Shown piece by piece: positions 58,633 through 64,000 of a stretch of 64,000 nt of DNA. The DNA comes from Mesorhizobium sp. AR02 (GTDB lineage: Bacteria; Pseudomonadota; Alphaproteobacteria; Rhizobiales; Rhizobiaceae). The stretch lies in contig NZ_CP080531.1 in the NCBI RefSeq assembly GCF_024746835.1, forward strand, positions 4,794,001 to 4,858,000, written 5' to 3'. Below the pieces are notes generated by a model. That model ran no database searches. It saw only the letters and a program-made list of their open reading frames with translations, and was not told where the DNA came from. Positions within the stretch are counted from its first letter, which is position 1, and every line of letters begins with the position of its first letter. Made by a program: the position numbers and the translations under genes.

Positions 58633-59810
58633 ACACGCAATCGCCGCTGCCCGCTCCGGGTGCTCCACTGCAACACTACATTTCCGTCGCGCCCTTTGAC
58701 CTGCAGTCGGTCGAGGCGATGACGCCGGAGCAATCGAAGGTCTATCAGGCGTCGCAGTTGCGGCTGATGTGGTGGAAATTCCGAAAGCACCGGCTTGCCG
58801 TCGTATCCGGCATATTCCTGGCAGCGCTTTATTTCGGGATACTGATCTGCGAGTTCCTGGCGCCCTACAATCTGCACACGCGCAACATGGACTACATCTA
58901 TTCGCCGCCGCAGCGGGTGCACCTGTTCCACAACGGCCAGCTCGTCGGGCCGTTCGTCTATGGCCGCCACATGACGCTGGATATGGACACGCTCAAGCGA
59001 AACTACATCGAGAAACAGGATGATGTTCAGCGGATTCGTTTCTTCTGCAAGGGCGACGGTTACCGGTTCTGGGGACTGATCGAAGGTGACAGGCATCTTG
59101 TCTGCCCTGCCGAAAACGGCCAGCTCTTTCTGGCCGGCACCGACAGGCTAGGGCGCGATGTGCTCTCGCGCATCATCTATGGCGCACGCATCTCACTGAC
59201 AATCGGCCTCGTCGGCATCAGTTTCAGCTTTGTGCTCGGCATCGTCATCGGCGGACTGGCGGGCTATCACGGCGGTATCTTCGACCTGATCGTTCAACGG
59301 ATAATCGAAGTTCTGCAATCGATCCCCAGCATTCCGCTGTGGCTGGCTCTGGCGGCGATCATGCCGATAACCTGGAGCCCGATCCTGATCTATTTCGGCA
59401 TCACCGTCATTCTCGGGCTAATCCACTGGACCGGACTGGCGCGGGCCGTGCGTTCAAAGCTTCTAGCCTTGCGCGAGGAGGATTACGTTCTGGCCGCGCA
59501 ATTGATGGGTGCCAGCAGCAGCCGCATCATCGGGCGTCACCTCATTCCTGGCTTCATGTCGCATCTGATCGCGACGGCGACGATCTCCATACCCGGCATG
59601 ATCCTGGGCGAGACGGCGCTGAGCTTCCTCGGACTCGGCCTGAGGGCACCGACAACCAGCTGGGGCATCCTGCTCACCGAGGCACGCAGCGTCAGCGTGA
59701 TCGCCTTCTATCCATGGCTGCTTTTGCCGATGCTCCCCGTCATTTTCGTCATCATGGCGTTCAACTTCTTCGGCGACGGGTTGCGGGACGCCGCGGACCC
59801 CTATAAGTGA
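58629..59810 (+). CDS. Peptide-type ABC importer permease (OppC-like)
   Basis: A 393-aa membrane protein. After a soluble N-terminal segment the first helix is LAVVSGIFLAALYFGILICE, followed by a long periplasmic insert (about residues 78-165) with HLFHNGQLVGPFVYGRHMTL. FLAGTDRLGRDVLSRIIYGA and the EAA loop YVLAAQLMGASSSRIIGRHL are classical OppC. It completes the importer: ATPase, binding protein and both permeases in one operon. Confidence 0.9.
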   Translation: MNTQSPLPAPGAPLQHYISVAPFDLQSVEAMTPEQSKVYQASQLRLMWWKFRKHRLAVVSGIFLAALYFGILICEFLAPYNLHTRNMDYIYSPPQRVHLFHNGQLVGPFVYGRHMTLDMDTLKRNYIEKQDDVQRIRFFCKGDGYRFWGLIEGDRHLVCPAENGQLFLAGTDRLGRDVLSRIIYGARISLTIGLVGISFSFVLGIVIGGLAGYHGGIFDLIVQRIIEVLQSIPSIPLWLALAAIMPITWSPILIYFGITVILGLIHWTGLARAVRSKLLALREEDYVLAAQLMGASSSRIIGRHLIPGFMSHLIATATISIPGMILGETALSFLGLGLRAPTTSWGILLTEARSVSVIAFYPWLLLPMLPVIFVIMAFNFFGDGLRDAADPYK

Positions 59811-60021
59811 GATCGCCATTCCTCCACGCCGGGGCGCCGGACCCACCCGGTATGATCCTAGTCGGCAGCCTTGTTCGACTGTCGCAGTGTTCATGGTTCG
59901 CCTCTATATGGGGCGAGACGCGATCGGGGTTAAACACGTCGCCCTCGGGTTTCACCCGTGAACCGTTCTGGTCGTGGGGCATTGCCGATCTCTTGAGCTG
60001 GTTCGGGACACACAAACGCAT

Positions 60022-60501
60022 ATGACTCGCCTCGATAATTTCATCAGCAGGATGACCTCACAGCGCGACATTCTCAATCAAATCTGCCCCGAGGTGGCGA
60101 AGATGGAGGGGCCTGTCCTCGAGCTCGGCCTCGGCAATGGCCGGACGTTCCACCATCTGCGCGAGCGCCTGCCTGGACGCCGGATCGTGGTGTTCGACCG
60201 CGAAGTTGGCGCACACGCCAGCTCAATTCCCGAAGCTGAAAACATCGTGCTCGGCGACATACGCGAGACGGCAATCAGGTTCATCGGCATCGACGCCGCT
60301 CTTGTCCATGCCGACATCGGCACCGGCTATGAAGATCGCGATGCAGTGATCTCCACCTGGCTTCCGGATCTGATTGCGCGCCTGCTTCGCATCGGCGGCT
60401 TCGCGGTCAGCGGCACGCCGCTCGATCACCCGCTGTTGCAACGCCTCCCGCCGCCGCCTTCGGTGCCCCTCGGTCGTTATTTTATCAGCAGGCGCGTGTG
60501 A
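60022..60501 (+). CDS. Small class I SAM-dependent methyltransferase
   Basis: A 159-aa protein with EGPVLELGLGNGRTFHHLRE (motif I), GRRIVVFDREVGAHASSIPE (motif II region) and ALVHADIGTGYEDRDAVIST. It is shorter than most methyltransferases and close to the minimal Rossmann core. It starts 211 bp after the importer operon (59811-60021 holds nothing recognisable) and is convergent with the cyclase gene at 60533, 31 bp apart. The substrate is unknown. Confidence 0.8.
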   Translation: MTRLDNFISRMTSQRDILNQICPEVAKMEGPVLELGLGNGRTFHHLRERLPGRRIVVFDREVGAHASSIPEAENIVLGDIRETAIRFIGIDAALVHADIGTGYEDRDAVISTWLPDLIARLLRIGGFAVSGTPLDHPLLQRLPPPPSVPLGRYFISRRV

Positions 60502-60532
60502 GGGTGGAGACGGGTCTTCAGGGACCCAGTCT

Positions 60533-61948
60533 TCAAGGGATCGTATATACTGCTATCTCCCGCTCAATGCCGCGCAGCGAGACCTCGTGGGGCACGGGCG
60601 TCAGCGCGTTCCTGCGCAACAGAGCGGCGGTGAGATTGTCTTCGACCACCGCACGGGTGGCGAAGATCGCCTGTGCGTTGGCAAGGTTCTGGACCCGCGA
60701 AGCAATGTTGACCGTCTGGCCGAAATAGTCCTGTCGCTCGTTCATGGAAACGGCGATGCAGGGGCCGGCATGGACTCCGATCTTGAGCAGCAGATCCTCG
60801 CGCCCGCCCTTGTCGTTGAGTGCACGCATGGCATCGCGCATCCTGAGCGCCGCAGCAATCGCACGATCAGGCGTCGCGAAGGTCGCCATCACCGCATCAC
60901 CGATCGTCTTCACCACCGCGCCTGCCTCCGCCGCGACGATCTCGTGCAGAACCTGGAAATGCGCGCGCACAAGATCGAAGGCTGAAAGGTCGCCCACCCG
61001 CTCGTAAAGCGCGGTCGATCCGCGCAGGTCGGTGAACAGGAAAGTCAGGCTGGTGATCTTCAGGCGCTGGTTGATATCGAGCGTATCCGTGCGATAGAGA
61101 TCGCGGAACGTCTGGTTGGTGAGCAAGCGCTTGGCGGTGAGGAAGGGCCGGCGTTTGCCGAGGAAATCATGCAATACCTGGCCGGCGATGAAGACCGTCG
61201 GCAGCACGCGGGTGTCGGTCCTGTTTTCCAGCGAAATGCGCAACGGGCCGGGTTGCATCTCCAGCGTCTGGTTCTGGACATGGTCGCGGTCGAAGACCAA
61301 AGAGAGGCTTCGGCGCTCCTTTGTTGGATCGCCCTTCACGTCGATGAACTGCGCTGAATGGGTGACCGGCTCGAAGATAATGATGAATTCGGACGGAAGC
61401 TGTATGGGCAGAACCGCCTTTTCACCGGGCGCAAGCTCGATATCCTCCAGCGAGAACGCTTCGATCGTTTTCGCGAAATCCTCGTCCGGCAGATCGACGC
61501 CGGACGCCCAGTAGATCTGGCGGAAATATTCCACCATCGGCAGTTCGTGTGGATTGTGGGCGGCAATCCTGCGCACGCGGGGACTGACGGTGAATGTCAC
61601 CTCGACCATCTCGTCGAGGGTCGGCGAATAGCCCTCGGCGCACAGCGCGCAGGTGTATTCGTCCTTCTGCAGGGTTTTCAGCGTGGCGTTGGTGTCGAGT
61701 ACGCCGCCACAGCCGGGGCACAGAACATTCCAGGAAATGTCGAAGATGCCCACCCGCGCCGCATGGAGAAAGGCGCTTATGGCGCTCTCCTCGTCGAGGC
61801 CATGCTTGCTGGCGAAGGCTGGCGCATTGATGCGGCAAAGTTCGCGGTCATTGCCCTCCGCGATGGTTCGCTTGATCGCGTCGATTGCCCGTGGATCGAC
61901 ATCGGTCGATTGCCGCAGAAGCGAGAACAGATCCTGAGCTTCGTTCAT
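60533..61948 (-). CDS. Class III adenylate/guanylate cyclase with DUF5939 region
   Basis: A 471-aa protein. Residues about 1-270 are the DUF5939-type region, including a zinc ribbon (NVLCPGCGGVLDTNATLK, YTCALCAEG). Residues about 290-450 are the cyclase: LTFLFTDLRGSTALYERVGD (metal Asp), AVVKTIGDAVMATF (substrate Lys and second Asp) and RQDYFGQTVNIASRVQNLAN (Asn and Arg). All catalytic residues are present. The N-terminal region is probably the sensor or partner-binding part. It is monocistronic. Confidence 0.88.
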   Translation of the reverse strand: MNEAQDLFSLLRQSTDVDPRAIDAIKRTIAEGNDRELCRINAPAFASKHGLDEESAISAFLHAARVGIFDISWNVLCPGCGGVLDTNATLKTLQKDEYTCALCAEGYSPTLDEMVEVTFTVSPRVRRIAAHNPHELPMVEYFRQIYWASGVDLPDEDFAKTIEAFSLEDIELAPGEKAVLPIQLPSEFIIIFEPVTHSAQFIDVKGDPTKERRSLSLVFDRDHVQNQTLEMQPGPLRISLENRTDTRVLPTVFIAGQVLHDFLGKRRPFLTAKRLLTNQTFRDLYRTDTLDINQRLKITSLTFLFTDLRGSTALYERVGDLSAFDLVRAHFQVLHEIVAAEAGAVVKTIGDAVMATFATPDRAIAAALRMRDAMRALNDKGGREDLLLKIGVHAGPCIAVSMNERQDYFGQTVNIASRVQNLANAQAIFATRAVVEDNLTAALLRRNALTPVPHEVSLRGIEREIAVYTIP

Positions 61949-62139
61949 CGTGCAGGCTCCGGAAAATGCGCCTCCCGAGGCGAGTTGACCGGACCGCTCC
62001 TTGGTCCGAGTGATTCATTTTACGTCGAAACGGATCGTACGGCCATTCGAATAGACAAGCCTGGTGACAGCTCGATTTCCATCCGACCGCAAGCGGCACT
62101 ATGATGGTCCACGGGTATTCACCTTTTGGGGCCCTTTCC

Positions 62140-62961
62140 ATGCAGACGTCCGACAACCCGCCATTTCCAGCAGCCCTGCGCGTTTTCTCCGCTGGGGTCA
62201 TCATCGTCCTGATCGTGGGCGCCGGCCTGTTTTTCGCGCCGGCGCTGGTCAAGCCGCGCTGGCCCTGGCCCGTCACGCCATTCAGTGCCCGTTTCCTCGG
62301 CGGCTTCTACACCGCCGAAATGGCGGTGATGGCGGCGCTCTTGTTCTGGAATCGCTGGTCGCCCGGCAGGCTGGTGCTCGTCATGGCCTTCATCTTCACC
62401 GTCATCGTGTCGGCGGTTTCGTTGATCAATCTCGGCTATTTCAACTTCGAACGAAAAGCGGCCTGGCTCTGGTTCCTGGTCTATCTAGCCTCGGCCGCGG
62501 TATCTGGGCTGTTCCTGTGGTGGGCCAGGGCCCGTCCTTCGGCAAAAGGCGTGACCCTAAACCCCGCATGGCGCGGCTATATGTTGGCGGAAACGGCGAT
62601 CCTTGGGCTCTACGGCGTCGGCATGTTGCTGTTTCCCCAGGTGGTTAGCAGCAACTGGCCATGGCCGGTCGATCCCTTCCACGGCCAGGTCTACAGCGCC
62701 ATCTTCCTCGCCGGCGCCGGCGGCACATACCTCGTCTGGAGAAGTGCGCCGCGCGAGGAACTGCTGGTGCTCGGCCTGGCGCAATTTCTGGTCGGCCTGC
62801 TTGCCATCCTTGGCCTGGTCATCACCGACGCAGCGGTGCACCGGATCGACTGGACGGCGACTAAAACATTGTGCTGGCTCGCCCTTTTCGGCTGGATCGC
62901 CGTCAGCGGCATCTTCAAACTCTACGCCGCTTCCCGCCATTTCAGCTCGCAAACGGTATAA
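62140..62961 (+). CDS. Eight-helix membrane protein with internal duplication
   Basis: A 273-aa integral membrane protein with about eight hydrophobic segments. The halves repeat: FFAPALVKPRWPWPVTPFSA in the first and LFPQVVSSNWPWPVDPFHGQ in the second, each followed by a helix with a Gly/Tyr/Ala face. No family is known to me; the repeated WPWPV-PF motif might be a substrate or lipid site. I chose the ATG at 62140 because ggggcc lies ahead; ATGs at 62101 and 62104 are in frame. Confidence 0.7.
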   Translation: MQTSDNPPFPAALRVFSAGVIIVLIVGAGLFFAPALVKPRWPWPVTPFSARFLGGFYTAEMAVMAALLFWNRWSPGRLVLVMAFIFTVIVSAVSLINLGYFNFERKAAWLWFLVYLASAAVSGLFLWWARARPSAKGVTLNPAWRGYMLAETAILGLYGVGMLLFPQVVSSNWPWPVDPFHGQVYSAIFLAGAGGTYLVWRSAPREELLVLGLAQFLVGLLAILGLVITDAAVHRIDWTATKTLCWLALFGWIAVSGIFKLYAASRHFSSQTV

Positions 62962-63038
62962 TAAGGTGCAGAGACGGCTGGATTTTCAGGTGACGTCCGG
63001 TGCATCGTGCCGAGCCGATTGCCTTCGCCGGGAACGCC

Positions 63039-63557
63039 ATGACCAGCACGACCTCCGCTGAGAAAATCCAGCCGCAGCTCCGCGCCGTAAGGCCGAGCGA
63101 TGCGGAGGCGCTTTGCGCCATCTTCAACATGCCGGGCTTCCGCTGGGGTACGCTCAGGATGCCTTTCGAGATGGTGGAGCAGGTGGAGCGGCGCATCGCC
63201 AAGTCCGGCCAGGAAACCACCTGGATCGTTGCCGAGTTGGACGGCAAGGTCGTCGGCCATGGCAACCTTGTTGTGCAGGGCTCGCCGCGCCGTTCGCATA
63301 TCGGCGAGATCAATATCGGCCTTGACGATGCCTTTGTCGGCAAGGGCATCGGCTCTGCCATACTTGGCGCGCTGCTTGACGTGGCCGACAACTGGCGCGC
63401 CCTGAAGCGGGTCGAATTGACCGTCTATGCCGACAACGAACCGGCGGTCCGTCTCTACACAAGCCACGGCTTCGAGGTCGAAGGCCGGCATGTTAAGGCC
63501 GGTTTTACCGACGGGCAGTACCACGACCTCCTGAGCATGGCCCGGCTGCGGTTCTGA
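63039..63557 (+). CDS. GNAT-family N-acetyltransferase
   Basis: A 172-aa GNAT protein: QLRAVRPSDAEALCAIFNMP at the start, INIGLDDAFVGKGIGSAILG as motif A (V-x-x-x-x-G-x-G-x-G/A binding acetyl-CoA) and VELTVYADNEPAVRLYTSHG then FEVEGRHVKAGF at the end, as in SpeG/RimI-like enzymes. I chose the ATG at 63039; a GTG at 63000 is in frame. The acceptor is unknown. Confidence 0.87.
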   Translation: MTSTTSAEKIQPQLRAVRPSDAEALCAIFNMPGFRWGTLRMPFEMVEQVERRIAKSGQETTWIVAELDGKVVGHGNLVVQGSPRRSHIGEINIGLDDAFVGKGIGSAILGALLDVADNWRALKRVELTVYADNEPAVRLYTSHGFEVEGRHVKAGFTDGQYHDLLSMARLRF

Positions 63558-63607
63558 GATCCGCTGTCTCCCTTGGCGTTTGCACCGCAAGCGGCTAGAC
63601 GGGACCA

Positions 63608-64000
63608 ATGACCGCCGTCTTTGACCCAACCCCTACGCCTCCGGCAGAAATTCTGGCTGTGCTGTCGCGGCTCTGCCCGGAAGTCGTGCGTGACATCGAG
63701 CAGAACTGGAATGCACCGGTTTCCGATTACGCCCGCCATCTGTGGCGGCCGGTGGCAAGGCCTGCATCGGGCCCGGCGATCGCTGCCCGCTCGGTCCTGC
63801 GCGAAGTCCTGCAGCAGCGCCTCGGTATGATCATGCTGCCTGAGGAGATCGGCAAGGCGCTCGACGAGTTCGAGCACAGACCGGTGATTCAGTCCGGCCT
63901 GCACTGCCTGCTTCTTATGGACCGGATCACCTTCGATGCCCTCCTGCTTGCCTGGCTCGGCGCGGTCGAAATCGGGCTGTCGGCCTTCTTCTGCTTCATG
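63608..64000 (+). CDS. Unrecognised protein, N-terminal 131 residues (runs off the window)
   Basis: An open frame from the ATG at 63608 to the window edge. It reads MTAVFDPTPTPPAEILAVLS then LCPEVVRDIEQNWNAPVSDY, with a later hydrophobic segment (LLLAWLGAVEIGLSAFFCFM). Codon use and the lack of stops support a real gene. I recognise no family and the C-terminal part is not in the window. Confidence 0.6.
   Translation, partial: MTAVFDPTPTPPAEILAVLSRLCPEVVRDIEQNWNAPVSDYARHLWRPVARPASGPAIAARSVLREVLQQRLGMIMLPEEIGKALDEFEHRPVIQSGLHCLLLMDRITFDALLLAWLGAVEIGLSAFFCFM

Overview
The window looks like a chromosomal segment of a Mesorhizobium (Rhizobiales, Alphaproteobacteria). It is GC-rich. The channel gene at 35406-36497 reads as an ortholog of the M. 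loti cyclic-nucleotide-gated K+ channel MloK1, and rhizobial-type intergenic palindromes and exported small proteins occur throughout. All identifications come from reading the sequence; no database search was run.

Layout. 1-15.7 kb is mostly ordinary chromosome: the 5' end of a Hen1 RNA methyltransferase gene at the edge, an IS1182-family element inside a terminator palindrome, azoR with a divergent LysR gene, a TetR/VOC pair with clear operators, an HtrA-type protease beside an HtrA-like pseudoprotease and a LuxR-type regulator, an IS4-family element inside a RIME-like palindromic repeat, an SDR gene, an OmpA protein with a repeat-rich N-terminal half, and small exported proteins. Two stretches (10.88-11.11 kb and 14.62-14.80 kb) are dense in hairpins that end in intrinsic terminators and may be structured RNAs.

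15.7-27.9 kb is a 12-kb genomic island in the 3' end of tRNA-Ile2(CAU), bounded by a 25-bp att duplication (23/25 identical). It carries a tyrosine integrase, an HNH-like small protein, an XRE regulator, a small membrane protein and a four-gene operon with a DISARM-type core (drmA, drmB, drmC) preceded by a protein of unknown family. No DNA methyltransferase is present, and drmA is split by a one-base frame change. 27.9-29.6 kb is a graveyard of gene remnants.

29.6-35.0 kb is a compact operon: coiled-coil protein, a 1021-aa inner-membrane protein (longin-like N-terminal region, four 136-aa tandem repeats, OmpA domain), a Rab/Roc-like small GTPase and a class III adenylate cyclase. It looks like a little-described envelope-to-cAMP signalling module and is one of two leading candidates for a new system. 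mloK1 follows.

37.7-62 kb is a glycan and cyclic-nucleotide cluster: three consecutive glycosyltransferases, a methyltransferase, a 904-aa ABC-exporter homologue whose ATPase motifs are almost all destroyed (the second leading candidate), a cyclic-nucleotide-binding-fold protein, a metallo-beta-lactamase-fold hydrolase, a polysaccharide deacetylase with a GT4 glycosyltransferase, a DUF3095 cyclase-like protein, a nucleotide-sugar dehydrogenase, two more class III cyclases and a complete peptide-type ABC importer. Four nucleotidyl-cyclase-fold proteins, one cNMP-binding-fold protein and the cNMP-gated channel lie within 33 kb, so cAMP signalling appears to be a theme of the right half.
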